From positions 577,250-641,249 of the forward strand of contig JAAHFP010000001.1 in assembly GCA_010672925.1 (NCBI GenBank): 64,000 bases of DNA, written 5' to 3'. This stretch comes from Symploca sp. SIO1C2. GTDB taxonomy: Bacteria > Cyanobacteriota > Cyanobacteriia > Cyanobacteriales > Coleofasciculaceae. Made by a program: the position numbers and the translations under genes. The notes under the pieces were generated by a model. It was not told the DNA's origin. It worked only from the letters and a program-made list of their open reading frames with translations, and made no database searches. Shown here one piece after another: positions 54,136 through 63,732 of the stretch (positions within the stretch are counted from its first letter, which is position 1; every line of letters begins with the position of its first letter).

Positions 54136-55446
54136 ATGGCAACTGCTAAAATACTAATAGTCGATGACGAGTTAGAGTTAGAGCGCCTATTTAAGCTAAG
54201 ATTGCGCAAAAATATCCGTGCTAATGAATTTGAGTTGATATTTGCTTCTAATGGTCAAGATGCTTTAGAAAAACTGCAATCAGATTCTTTAATTGATATG
54301 GTAGTTACTGATATCAATATGCCAGATATGGATGGTCTAACCTTACTGAGTAAGTTAAAAGAAATTAACCAAAATATCAAGGCAGTGGTGGTATCAGCCT
54401 ATGACGATCTTGGAAATATTAGAACGGCAATGAATCGTGGTGCTTTTGACTTTTTAACTAAACCAATAGATTTCGACGATTTAGAAATTACCATCAAAAA
54501 AACCTTGAATTTTGTTAAACAAACCAGAGAAACTCTGAATCAGTTACAAGAGATGCAAACTCAAATGATTCAGCAGGAAAAAATGTCTGCCATTGGTCAA
54601 TTAATTGCTAGTATTGTCCACGAAATTAATAATCCAGTAGGCTTCATTGCTAGCAATATTGATTTTGCATCAGAGTACATCCAAGATATGCTCAAATTAT
54701 TGAATCTATATCAGCAGCAATTTCCTAATCCTGGTGTGGAAATACAGTCAACACTCCAAGAAATTGAGTTAGATTATCTAGTTTCAGACTTACCAGAAGT
54801 CATCTCATCGATGAAAACAGGCACTGAGCGCATCATCGATTTGAGTAAATCGCTGCGAAATTTCTCGCGAGGGAATATTACCAACCCAGTAGCCTTTAAT
54901 ATTCATGAGGGACTCGATAGTACCCTGTTGATTATGAAACACCGGCTCAAAGCCAGAAAACACTCCCATCGTATTGAGATTCTTAAAAAGTATGGTTCTT
55001 TGCCCTTTGTTGATTGCTACCCTGGACAACTAAATCAAGTCTTTTTGAATATCATTGCCAATGCTATTGATGCACTTGATGATATGGCTGGAGAATATTC
55101 CTTGGAGGAAATGAAGGTAAATTATTTTACTATTACCCTTCAAACTGAAGTTTGTGCAGATAAGGACTGGGTGACCATTCGCATTAAAGATAACGGTCCG
55201 GGAATATCTACTAAGGTGAAGGAACAAATATTTGACTACTTATTTACTACCAAGCCATTAGGTAAAGGTACAGGATTGGGGTTGGCGATCTCTCGTCAGA
55301 TAGTGGAGGAAAAGCATGGAGGTAAGTTAACTTGTATTTCAACTTTAGGCCAAGGGACAGAGTTTATAATAGAACTTCCTAGACAACAGTATTATCCAAG
55401 TAATCAGCGTAAATGTGATCGCGTAGCGGCAATCTGTGGAAAATGA
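54136..55446 (+). CDS. Response regulator-histidine kinase hybrid
   Basis: The protein has 436 residues. The receiver domain comes first (1-125), with Asp10/11, phospho-acceptor Asp59 (VVTDINMPDMDG) and Lys109. A coiled linker (about 128-150, LNQLQEMQTQMIQQEKM) leads to a HisKA helix with His162 in SIVHEINNPVG, then an HATPase domain with the N box NAIDALDD, DNGPGIS and GKGTGLGLAI. There is no membrane span or other sensor. The receiver should be phosphorylated by an upstream kinase and then tune the C-terminal kinase. The partner is not in the window. Confidence 0.93.
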   Translation: MATAKILIVDDELELERLFKLRLRKNIRANEFELIFASNGQDALEKLQSDSLIDMVVTDINMPDMDGLTLLSKLKEINQNIKAVVVSAYDDLGNIRTAMNRGAFDFLTKPIDFDDLEITIKKTLNFVKQTRETLNQLQEMQTQMIQQEKMSAIGQLIASIVHEINNPVGFIASNIDFASEYIQDMLKLLNLYQQQFPNPGVEIQSTLQEIELDYLVSDLPEVISSMKTGTERIIDLSKSLRNFSRGNITNPVAFNIHEGLDSTLLIMKHRLKARKHSHRIEILKKYGSLPFVDCYPGQLNQVFLNIIANAIDALDDMAGEYSLEEMKVNYFTITLQTEVCADKDWVTIRIKDNGPGISTKVKEQIFDYLFTTKPLGKGTGLGLAISRQIVEEKHGGKLTCISTLGQGTEFIIELPRQQYYPSNQRKCDRVAAICGK

Positions 55447-55545
55447 GGGAGTATCCTAAAGTTGTATTGCGATCGCTTCCAGCACTGCTAGACTACTGAA
55501 AACGCATAAACTTTGTCACTAACTAGCAGTACTGAGGTTTTCAGA

Positions 55546-56544
55546 GTGTCATCAGTTAAGCCAACCATTTTAGTCACTGGAGGAGCAGGCTATATTGGCT
55601 CCCATGCAGCACTAGTACTGAAACGTGCTGGTTATAAGGTAGTTATTCTAGATAACTTAGTCTATGGGCATCAAGACCTTGTCAAAAAAGCTTTACAGGT
55701 AGAACTGGTAGTCGGTGATGTTACTGATCGGAATCTCCTTGATCATCTGTTCAAAACCTATGATATTGCAGCAGTTATGCACTTTGCCGCTTATGCATAT
55801 GTGGGAGAATCTGTCAAGAATCCAGGTAAATACTACTCCAATAATGTCGTAGGTACTCTGACGCTTTTGCAGGCCATGCTTGCAGCCTCTATCAAAAAAT
55901 TTATATTTTCCTCTACTTGTGCTACCTATGGTTTAGTAGAAACTGTGCCAATTAGGGAAAATGAGCCCCAACAACCAATTAATCCCTATGGGGCTAGTAA
56001 ACTGATGGTAGAGCGGATTCTCTCAGATTTCGATAAAGCTCATGAATTGAAGTATGTGTGTTTTCGCTACTTCAATGCTGCGGGAGCTGATCCTAGTGGC
56101 TTGCTAGGGGAAGACCACACACCAGAAACTCACTTAATTCCTTTAATACTGCTAACCGCTTTAGATAAGCGGGAATCTATTTCTATTTTTGGTACAGATT
56201 ATCCTACACCAGATGGGACTTGTATTCGAGACTTTATTCATGTTACTGATTTAGCCACTGCCCATGTGCTAGGTTTGGAATACTTACTCAAAGATGGTAA
56301 TTCTGATGTCTTTAATCTAGGTAATAGTAATGGCTTTTCCGTCAAAGAAGTGATTGAAACTGCTAAAGCAGTAACAGGGAAGGAGATTAAAGTAGTCGAA
56401 TGCGATCGTCGTCCTGGAGATCCCCCTTGTTTAGTTGGTAGTAGCGAAAAGGTGAGAAAGATCTTGGGCTGGAATCCTCAATATTCATCTTTAGAGGATA
56501 TTCTCTCCCATGCATGGCAGTGGCATCAGCAGCGTCATGGCTAG
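55546..56544 (+). CDS. galE: UDP-glucose 4-epimerase
   Basis: I prefer GTG 55546 (332 residues) since the protein then starts SSVKPTILVTGGAGYIGSH like homologues; TTG 55513 would add 11. The NAD-binding GGAGYIGS, the catalytic Ser/Thr and YxxxK (NPYGASKLMVE) and FRYFNAAGADP are all present. It interconverts UDP-glucose and UDP-galactose and could supply the polysaccharide cluster 1.2 kb downstream. Confidence 0.93.
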   Translation: MSSVKPTILVTGGAGYIGSHAALVLKRAGYKVVILDNLVYGHQDLVKKALQVELVVGDVTDRNLLDHLFKTYDIAAVMHFAAYAYVGESVKNPGKYYSNNVVGTLTLLQAMLAASIKKFIFSSTCATYGLVETVPIRENEPQQPINPYGASKLMVERILSDFDKAHELKYVCFRYFNAAGADPSGLLGEDHTPETHLIPLILLTALDKRESISIFGTDYPTPDGTCIRDFIHVTDLATAHVLGLEYLLKDGNSDVFNLGNSNGFSVKEVIETAKAVTGKEIKVVECDRRPGDPPCLVGSSEKVRKILGWNPQYSSLEDILSHAWQWHQQRHG

Positions 56545-56545
56545 T

Positions 56546-56740
56546 TAGGGTTTGCTGAATAAAACAGGAGACCTATCAGATAAGGGTTTCAAGCCGTTTT
56601 CATCCAAAGCAAGTACAAGGAAATGGTATTGATGGGTTCAATTTCCTTATAATTTCCTGGCATCTCCATGGAAAATACCCCTAAAACCTAACCTAAAACC
56701 TATTCAAACCCGAAAATTACGACTTATTCTCCCAATCCCT
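56546..56740. mobile_element. Degenerate IS or MITE remnant
   Basis: TAGGGTTTGCTGAATAA (56546-56562) is the exact reverse complement of 2679-2695. The inner segment with GTACAAGGAAATGGT and GGGTTCAA matches 2569-2605. A worn opposite end may be ACGACTTATTC near 56719. Confidence 0.4.
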
Positions 56741-57229
56741 AATTCCCAATTACTCATCCTCCAATTGACAAAAAAATCTCTGTCAGAGGATAAAGATTGT
56801 GCAACAAAGCAATTTTTAATTTGACCAATTTCTTACTTATTATCGAACCCTGTAATCCTTACAAAGTAAGGATTTGAGTTTTTAGTAGTGATAGAAAATT
56901 CTTTCATGTAAATATAGAGCAAATGTGCAAGTCCGTCAAAATAATTTTGACGGACTTGCACATTTATAAAAATAGAGATAAGGTATGAGGTATAACCTAA
57001 GAGATAGCCTTATCACTACCTTAGGTTATAGGTTTAAAGATGGTTTACATGTTGGGGCTTCTACCTTTCGATTGATCAGCCCTTTTTCATTAAGTTTTCT
57101 AGGGTTTGCTTTGTAGTAGAGAGATATTTTTATCTGTCATAAGAATAGTCAGTGAGCAATTAAAAATGTTCACTGAGAGCGAAGCGATGGGAAGCCTGTT
57201 CCTGGAAAGGAATGGTAAATAACGCATCT

Positions 57230-57349
57230 ATACCAAATCCGGTTTAGATACCCCCGTTTTAAATCAACAGTTAAAAATTTCTCTAATAATTGCAGACAAC
57301 ATCTCTACAATGTGAGACGTAAAGAGTTTATACATATCAGATTTGGTAT
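57230..57349. mobile_element. MITE-like element, ATACCAAATC ends
   Basis: Perfect 10-bp terminal inverted repeats ATACCAAATC and GATTTGGTAT enclose about 120 bp that includes ACATCTCTACAA. Same family as 38210-38351. Confidence 0.7.
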
Positions 57350-57475
57350 CAATAAATTCTTTTCATGACAATCAGATTGTTGGAGTCTACTATATCAACT
57401 TCTATGAAAGTTGATTTTGAGTAGTAGATTGTTCATTTAGCTTAGATCTTGCACCAAGTCAAAAACCTACTTGTG

Positions 57476-57592
57476 ATACCAAATCCGGTTTGAATTCCCC
57501 TGTTTTGAGGTTTCCTCAAAAACCTGTAGAGACCTTGCCTGCAACATCTCTATAGGATAAGGCATAAGGTTTTTTTATAGCGGATTTAGTAT
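57476..57592. mobile_element. MITE-like element, ATACCAAATCCGG ends
   Basis: Left end ATACCAAATCCGG, right end CGGATTTAGTAT (one mismatch). It encloses a worn GTAGAGAC..ATCTCTA palindrome. Beyond these elements the 56545-57791 gap is AT-rich with no gene. Confidence 0.7.
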
Positions 57593-57791
57593 GAAAGAAG
57601 GCAAAAGACAACAGTAATAATATTTGACTGTTTCAGTACTGAAATTGATTCCTTTTCAATACTTTATTAAGTATTTATGTACTAGTGTAAGATGTGAGTT
57701 TAGGCAAATTTTTGGTAACTATACCAAGTGACGTTGGAAGATAGGGACATCTACAGGTTGATTTATTCACTGCAATATACGTCCTAATCTT

Positions 57792-58937
57792 ATGAAAAAA
57801 TTGAAAATTGTGATGCTTGGTCCGAGTTTAGATGAAAAGGGCGGAATGGGTTCAGTAGGAACTCTTATCATCAAAACTGCTCCAGATAATCTACAGATAG
57901 AACATATTTCTACTTGGGATGGCGAACTCAGCAGAGAATCAAACATACATTTGTTCAAAGCTTTTTTACGGGCATTAACAACTTTTTTAGGGAAACTAGT
58001 ACGAGGTGAAGTTGATATAGTTCATATCCATCTGGCAGAAAGGGGTAGTGCTTTACGAAAGGCGATCCTTGCTCTAGTGGCAATGGCATTTAATAAGCCG
58101 TTTATTATGCACGCTCATGGTTGTGAGTTTCATTCATTTCACAGTCAGCTTCCTGTAGTACAAAAAAAATTGCTCAATTGGGTATTACAGCAGTCTGCTT
58201 ATTTAGTTGCTTTGTCAGAGAGCTGGAGAGACTATTATGTGAATAATTGTGGTTTGACAGCAAAACAGGTGATTGTATTTCCTAATCCAGCGGAAATTCC
58301 TGAATATGTTCCTGATCGTACTAATTCCCAGCAGAAAATTAAAATAGCTTTTCTCGGAAGAATTTGCAAACGTAAAGGGGTATTTGATTTGTTAGAAGCC
58401 TTTGCTCAGCTTTCTCCAGAACATCAAGAAAAATCAAAATTGATTTTGGCAGGAATTGGAGAACTTGAGGAAGCAAAAGCTTTGACTGAAAGACTAGAGA
58501 TCAAGCAACATGTGACTTTTCCTGGCTGGGTTAATCCAGATGAGCGTAATGAGTTGTTGTCTGATGCAGATGTCTTCCTGCTGCCTTCCTACAACGAAGG
58601 CTTACCAATGGCAGTGCTTGAGGCAATGAGCTGGGGATTACCAGTGGTGACTACACCAGTAGGGGGGATTCCGGAGCTAATTACTAATAAAGAAACTGGT
58701 TTGTTGGTAGACCCAGGAAATATACCACAGTTAGCAGAAGCATTAGAGTCTTTAATTACAAATGAGCCTCTAAGACTTGAACTAGGGAAAGCTGCGAGGA
58801 AGCGAGTTGCTCCCCTAGATATCAAACTTTATAGTCGCTCTTTGTCTGAATTATACTTCTCAGTATCAGGAACTTCTAAAAGTCAATCTGTTGAACCTCC
58901 CTTGAAGGAAGCAGTTACTGCTAGTCGGCGTCATTAG
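57792..58937 (+). CDS. Family 4 glycosyltransferase
   Basis: The protein has 381 residues with a GT-B fold. LGPSLDEKGGMGSVG is the N-terminal glycine loop, HAHGCEFH a ligand loop, FLGRICKRKGVFDLLEAF the start of the C-domain, and EGLPMAVLEAMSWGLPVVTT the nucleotide-sugar EX7E motif. It retains anomeric configuration when adding a sugar. First gene of the polysaccharide cluster; donor unknown. Confidence 0.9.
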   Translation: MKKLKIVMLGPSLDEKGGMGSVGTLIIKTAPDNLQIEHISTWDGELSRESNIHLFKAFLRALTTFLGKLVRGEVDIVHIHLAERGSALRKAILALVAMAFNKPFIMHAHGCEFHSFHSQLPVVQKKLLNWVLQQSAYLVALSESWRDYYVNNCGLTAKQVIVFPNPAEIPEYVPDRTNSQQKIKIAFLGRICKRKGVFDLLEAFAQLSPEHQEKSKLILAGIGELEEAKALTERLEIKQHVTFPGWVNPDERNELLSDADVFLLPSYNEGLPMAVLEAMSWGLPVVTTPVGGIPELITNKETGLLVDPGNIPQLAEALESLITNEPLRLELGKAARKRVAPLDIKLYSRSLSELYFSVSGTSKSQSVEPPLKEAVTASRRH

Positions 58938-59115
58938 GATGCAAAGTTTTTAGAGAAGAGAGCTTTACATTAGACATCTCTAGAAACCCTAAATTTGGCA
59001 ATTAATATAGAGGTTATAACATAATTATTAGAGATGTCTATTACTCTCCAATCTATTACAAGCGAAACTTTGCTTAACTTAAAACAGTAGAGTATTACTT
59101 CTTCTTTGAGATTTC

Positions 59116-61326
59116 ATGGAATATCAAGAGTATGCAGAAGATATCGACTTTCAGAAATACTGGTTAATTCTGAAGCGGCATTGGTTCTTGGGTTCAGTTG
59201 TCTGGTGTATTGTTGTTGCTCTAGCAACTTTGGCAGCCCTTTCAGGAGAACCCACTTATGAGGCTTATGGCAAGCTTCGATTTAAAAAAGAGAATACCAC
59301 TTCCGCCTTAGCTACAGGCTCTGGAGAAAAATTTGGCAAACTGGATTCTGTAAATAGCAAAGATACACCCCTTGATACAGAAGCAGAGGTAATCCGTTCT
59401 GCACCAATTGTGAATCAAACTATAGAGAGCTTAAAGCTGAGAGATGAGGAGGGTGAGCCTGTAACTTATGACGATTTTAATAAGGGTCTTAATGTAGAAA
59501 CTATCTCCGGGACTGATATTTTAAGTGTTTCCTATGAAAGTCGCCAATCTGAGGAAGCGATTGAGATTGTTAATAAGATTATGGAAATCTACTTAAAAAA
59601 CAATATTCTTACCAATCGTTCTGAAGCAGTAGCAGCGAGAGAATTTATTGATGCACAGTTGCCTAAAGTAGAAGATAGTGTAAGTAAAGCCGCTTCAGCT
59701 TTACGCAATTTTAAAGAGCAAAATAAAATTGTAGATCTTCAACAAGAAGCTCAATCTACTGTAGCCGCAATTGATAATTTGAATCAAGAAATTGGTGCAA
59801 CTCGTGCAGCAATAGAAAAAAACCGGGGTCTAGCGACAGAACTTCGTAAAAAGATTGGTATGAGTTCAGAAGAAGCCTTGGTAAGAAAGACCTTAAATGA
59901 GTCGGTTGCATTTCAGGAAGTGTTTGAAGAACTCAAGCAGGTAGAACAGCAACTAGTAGTTGAACGTGCTCGATTTCAGGACGAAAATCCCACTATTATT
60001 AACTTGCAGGAAAAAAAAGCCGCATTAGAAGCTCTTTTACAACAGAGAGAAAAACAAGTTATTGGCCGAAATTTGTCAACCCCTTATGAAGATTTTCCTG
60101 AAAGTACTCCCGGTTCTCAAGCGGGAAAACTTCAGGATACTATCACTGAAAACTTGATTGCTTCTGAAGCTGAACTACAAGCTTTAACTAATCAGCTAGT
60201 AACCCTCATTCAAGTTCGAGACTCTTACAAACAAAGAGTCAATGATTTGCCAAAACTTGAACAAACTCAGCGGGATTTGGTGCAAAAACTAGAAACAGCT
60301 CAAGCTAGTTATAAACTGCTTCTCAATAATCGTGAACAAGTCCAGCTTGCCGAAAATCAAAATGTTGGCAATGCTCAAATTGCCAGTCCTGCTATAGCTT
60401 CCCCTTATCCTAACTCTAGTAAAAAATTAGTTTTAATGACAGGTATTGTGGTGGGCAGCCTGCTTTATGTTGTGACTACATTTTTGCTGGAACTGATGGA
60501 CAGATCGATTAAAACGACTAAAGAGGTTCGCAATATATTTAATTACACCTTACTAGGGATGATTCCTTATCCACGAAAAAAAGTACCGTTTAATTTAATG
60601 AAAATAGAAGATCCTGCTCCAGAACACCAAGTTAGAGACTTACCTCAGTCAACCATTAGTGAAACTTACAAAATGCTTCAGGCCAACTTGAGGTTTCTCA
60701 GTCCAGATCAAGACTTAAAGGTGATTGTGGTAACTAGTTCTGTACCGAAGGAAGGTAAGTCTACAGTCTCCAGTAATTTAGCTGCAGCGATGGCGCAACT
60801 AGGACGCCAAGTTTTGTTAATTGACGCAGATTTACATCATCCACAGCAACATCATATTTGGCAGTTGACTAATGAGGTTGGATTAAGCGAGGTTATTGTC
60901 TCCCAAGCAACTTTGGAAAAGGCAGTAACAACAGTTATGCCAAACTTGCATGTTTTGTCTTCTGGAGTCATCCCACCTAACTCTTTGGCTCTACTGGGCT
61001 CTAATCGTATGAATTCATTAATCAAAGATTTCTCTAGAACCTATGATTTCGTGATTATCGATACCTCTCCCCTGTTATTAGTAGCTGATGCTTTGACTTT
61101 AAGCAAAATAAGTGATGGCATTTTGCTAGTATCTCGACCAGGAGTAATCGATAGAGTTAGTGCTAAAGCAACAAAAGAACTTTTAGAACAATCAGACCAG
61201 AATGTTCTTGGATTAGTGGCAAATGGGGTACTTATTGAAAATGAGCCAGATAGTTATTTTCATCATGCTAAAGCTTATTCTAAAAATGAGGCTAAATCTC
61301 CTTTTGCTTCTCTTTTTAAAAGTTAA
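59116..61326 (+). CDS. Wzc-like polysaccharide co-polymerase/tyrosine autokinase
   Basis: The protein has 736 residues. A Wzz domain has two membrane spans (about 27-47 and 440-460) bracketing a long coiled-coil periplasmic part. A fused BY-kinase follows, with Walker A SVPKEGKST (542-550), Walker A' VLLIDAD (Asp570) and Walker B FVIIDTSP (Asp649). The C-terminal tail has only a few tyrosines (near YFHHAKAYSKN), fewer than in proteobacterial Wzc. It controls chain length and export of the polysaccharide. Confidence 0.92.
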   Translation: MEYQEYAEDIDFQKYWLILKRHWFLGSVVWCIVVALATLAALSGEPTYEAYGKLRFKKENTTSALATGSGEKFGKLDSVNSKDTPLDTEAEVIRSAPIVNQTIESLKLRDEEGEPVTYDDFNKGLNVETISGTDILSVSYESRQSEEAIEIVNKIMEIYLKNNILTNRSEAVAAREFIDAQLPKVEDSVSKAASALRNFKEQNKIVDLQQEAQSTVAAIDNLNQEIGATRAAIEKNRGLATELRKKIGMSSEEALVRKTLNESVAFQEVFEELKQVEQQLVVERARFQDENPTIINLQEKKAALEALLQQREKQVIGRNLSTPYEDFPESTPGSQAGKLQDTITENLIASEAELQALTNQLVTLIQVRDSYKQRVNDLPKLEQTQRDLVQKLETAQASYKLLLNNREQVQLAENQNVGNAQIASPAIASPYPNSSKKLVLMTGIVVGSLLYVVTTFLLELMDRSIKTTKEVRNIFNYTLLGMIPYPRKKVPFNLMKIEDPAPEHQVRDLPQSTISETYKMLQANLRFLSPDQDLKVIVVTSSVPKEGKSTVSSNLAAAMAQLGRQVLLIDADLHHPQQHHIWQLTNEVGLSEVIVSQATLEKAVTTVMPNLHVLSSGVIPPNSLALLGSNRMNSLIKDFSRTYDFVIIDTSPLLLVADALTLSKISDGILLVSRPGVIDRVSAKATKELLEQSDQNVLGLVANGVLIENEPDSYFHHAKAYSKNEAKSPFASLFKS

Positions 61327-61409
61327 AAATATTTTTTATTAAATTGGTATTTATAGGTTAATTTACCACACTTGTTCTAGCAGAGCAAACTTTATTATTA
61401 TAAATCTAA

Positions 61410-62744
61410 ATGAGTAATAAGCTAGATTTAGTTTTTCAGAAAATTAGCCCGAATCTGCGTAAGATTCTCAGCAATACTGGCTGGCTAGTTGCTGAACGAG
61501 TTTTACGCATGGCTGTAGGCTTTTTTATCCTTGCTTGGGTAGCTCGTTATTTAGGAGCAGATCAATTTGGTCTATTAAACTATGCAATTTCCTTCGTCAT
61601 AATTTTCACTACTATCGCTCATTTAGGTTTAAACCATTTTGTAGTCCGTGATTCTGTAAGTGAGCCATCCCATAAAGATGAAATTCTCGGTACTGCTTTT
61701 TTGTTGAGACTGAGTAGTGGAATTTTATCTTTTTTATTAGTAAACATCATCATTTTTTTGCTACGTCCTGATGAAACTTTAACTCGCATTATAGTAGTAA
61801 TTGTTTCATCAACTTTACTTTTTCAAGAATTTAAGGTTATTGATGATTGGTTCCAATCACAGGTGCAGTCAAAATATGTTGTTTCAGCAAGGAATACTGC
61901 TTTTATAATCATGACTTTGGTTAGGGTGATACTAATCCAAATCAAAGCTCCCCTGATTGCCTTTGCCTTAGCATATTTGATGGAAAGCGCTTTGACTTTT
62001 ATCGGTCTAATTATTGCTTACCAAGTAAGTGGACAAAAAATCCAGGCTTGGCGTGGCAACTGGCTAAGAGCCAAAAGTCTTATGAAGGTAAGTTGGCCTT
62101 TAATATTTTCTAACTTAGCCATCATGGTTTATTTATATATCGATCAAATTATGCTAGGGCAGTTAGCAGATAATAAAGCGGTTGGTGTGTATGCAGCAGC
62201 AGTGAGGTTATCCGAAACTTGGCCTTTTATGGCAACGGCAATTGTATCTTCAGCAGCTCCTTCTATTATTGCAGCGAAGAAAGTCAGTGAAACAGTTTAC
62301 TATGAAAAAATCCAAAAACTTTGTAACTTTTTAGAAATAATAGTCTATGCTATAGCTATCCCTATGACTTTTTTATCAACATTTCTAGTAGTTTTAGTAT
62401 TTGGTCAAGATTATGCTCCTGCTGGTGGAATATTATCGATTCATATCTGGTCATCTTTATTTGTTTTCTTGGGTTATGTCAAAAACATTTGGATAGCAAC
62501 AGAGGAGTTAACTGGATTTGCTTTATCTGCGAGTATTATTGGTGCGACAATAAACATTTTACTTAATATCTGGCTTATACCTAAATATCAAGGAATAGGA
62601 GCAGCGATCGCAACAGTTATTTCCTATGGGTGTGCTGATTATATGATGTGTTTTATCTATCCTCCAGCTCGTAAATTTGGTTGGGTAATGACTAAAGCTA
62701 TGAGCTTAAATGGAATTACTAAGGCTTTGAGGTATAAAAATTAA
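61410..62744 (+). CDS. Wzx-like polysaccharide flippase
   Basis: The protein has 444 residues and about 12-14 spans. GWLVAERVLRMAVGFFILAWVARYLGADQFG is a characteristic opening of the MOP/Wzx family, and YLYIDQIMLGQLADNKAVGVYAAA follows. It should flip a lipid-linked oligosaccharide unit to the periplasm. It is 83 bp after the Wzc-like gene. Confidence 0.9.
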   Translation: MSNKLDLVFQKISPNLRKILSNTGWLVAERVLRMAVGFFILAWVARYLGADQFGLLNYAISFVIIFTTIAHLGLNHFVVRDSVSEPSHKDEILGTAFLLRLSSGILSFLLVNIIIFLLRPDETLTRIIVVIVSSTLLFQEFKVIDDWFQSQVQSKYVVSARNTAFIIMTLVRVILIQIKAPLIAFALAYLMESALTFIGLIIAYQVSGQKIQAWRGNWLRAKSLMKVSWPLIFSNLAIMVYLYIDQIMLGQLADNKAVGVYAAAVRLSETWPFMATAIVSSAAPSIIAAKKVSETVYYEKIQKLCNFLEIIVYAIAIPMTFLSTFLVVLVFGQDYAPAGGILSIHIWSSLFVFLGYVKNIWIATEELTGFALSASIIGATINILLNIWLIPKYQGIGAAIATVISYGCADYMMCFIYPPARKFGWVMTKAMSLNGITKALRYKN

Positions 62745-62823
62745 TTCTAGTAAAGTAGAAGTAAAAATAATAGCTATAGCTCAGAAAAACAACTAATTAT
62801 TCAAGGAAGTTGAGGTACAAGTT

Positions 62824-63732
62824 TTGTCTAATAATCCTCTGGTAAGCATTTTAATCAACAACTACAATTATGGTCGCTTTCTTTCTGAAGCTATTGATAG
62901 TGCTTTGAAACAAAGTTACTCTAATATAGAAGTGATTGTGGTTGATGATGGCTCCAGCGATAATTCCCAAGAAGTAATCAAAAGTTATGGGGAGCGAATT
63001 ATCCCAATACTTAAGCAAAATGGCGGACAGGCTTCTGCCTTTAACGCAGGATTTTCTGCTAGTCGAGGAGAAATTATCTGTTTTTTGGACTCTGATGATC
63101 TTTGGAAAACTGACAAAGTAGCAGAAGTAGTTAAAACTTTTGTTGAGCATCCAGACATTGAGTGGTGTTTTCATTCCTTAGAATTTTTTAGTACGACTAC
63201 TCAAAAAATATCTCAGAAAGCTGCTAAAGGAACATCTGGCAAATATGATTTGAGTGATCAACTTCAACGAGGAAAACTCAGAAATAAAATTCCGGAATTT
63301 AATTTGGCTACTTCAGGAATGTGCTTTAATCGTTCCCTCTTAGGTCAAATTCTTCCTATGCCAGAAGTTATTAGAATAACTAGCGATGATTACATTAAGT
63401 ATATTGCTTTAGGCGTGAGTCCAGGTTTTATCTTATTAGAAGATTTAGCTCTCCAGAGAATTCATGATAACAATGCCTATACCTTCAGAAACGATAAGCA
63501 GCAACTAAAAGCCAAAATACACACTTTAACAGCTTATTGGATGAAGATTAATTTTCCATCATTATCTAAATTTACCAATAATCTATTGGCAACAGGAATG
63601 AAAATTTATTGGAACAGCGGAGGTATTGAAGCAGAAGGTAATAAACTTATTAAAAGTTATCTATCATCAGCAACATTATTGGAAAAATTTAAGATTTATA
63701 CGAGGGTTTTTTACTACTACCTTAGGCCATGA
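62824..63732 (+). CDS. Family 2 glycosyltransferase
   Basis: The protein has 302 residues from TTG 62824; the start is fixed by the beta-strand VSILINNYNYGRF. EVIVVDDGSSDNS and CFLDSDDLW carry the acidic donor-binding residues. Its TGA stop overlaps the ATG of the next gene (ATGA), so translation is coupled. Sugar unknown. Confidence 0.88.
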   Translation: MSNNPLVSILINNYNYGRFLSEAIDSALKQSYSNIEVIVVDDGSSDNSQEVIKSYGERIIPILKQNGGQASAFNAGFSASRGEIICFLDSDDLWKTDKVAEVVKTFVEHPDIEWCFHSLEFFSTTTQKISQKAAKGTSGKYDLSDQLQRGKLRNKIPEFNLATSGMCFNRSLLGQILPMPEVIRITSDDYIKYIALGVSPGFILLEDLALQRIHDNNAYTFRNDKQQLKAKIHTLTAYWMKINFPSLSKFTNNLLATGMKIYWNSGGIEAEGNKLIKSYLSSATLLEKFKIYTRVFYYYLRP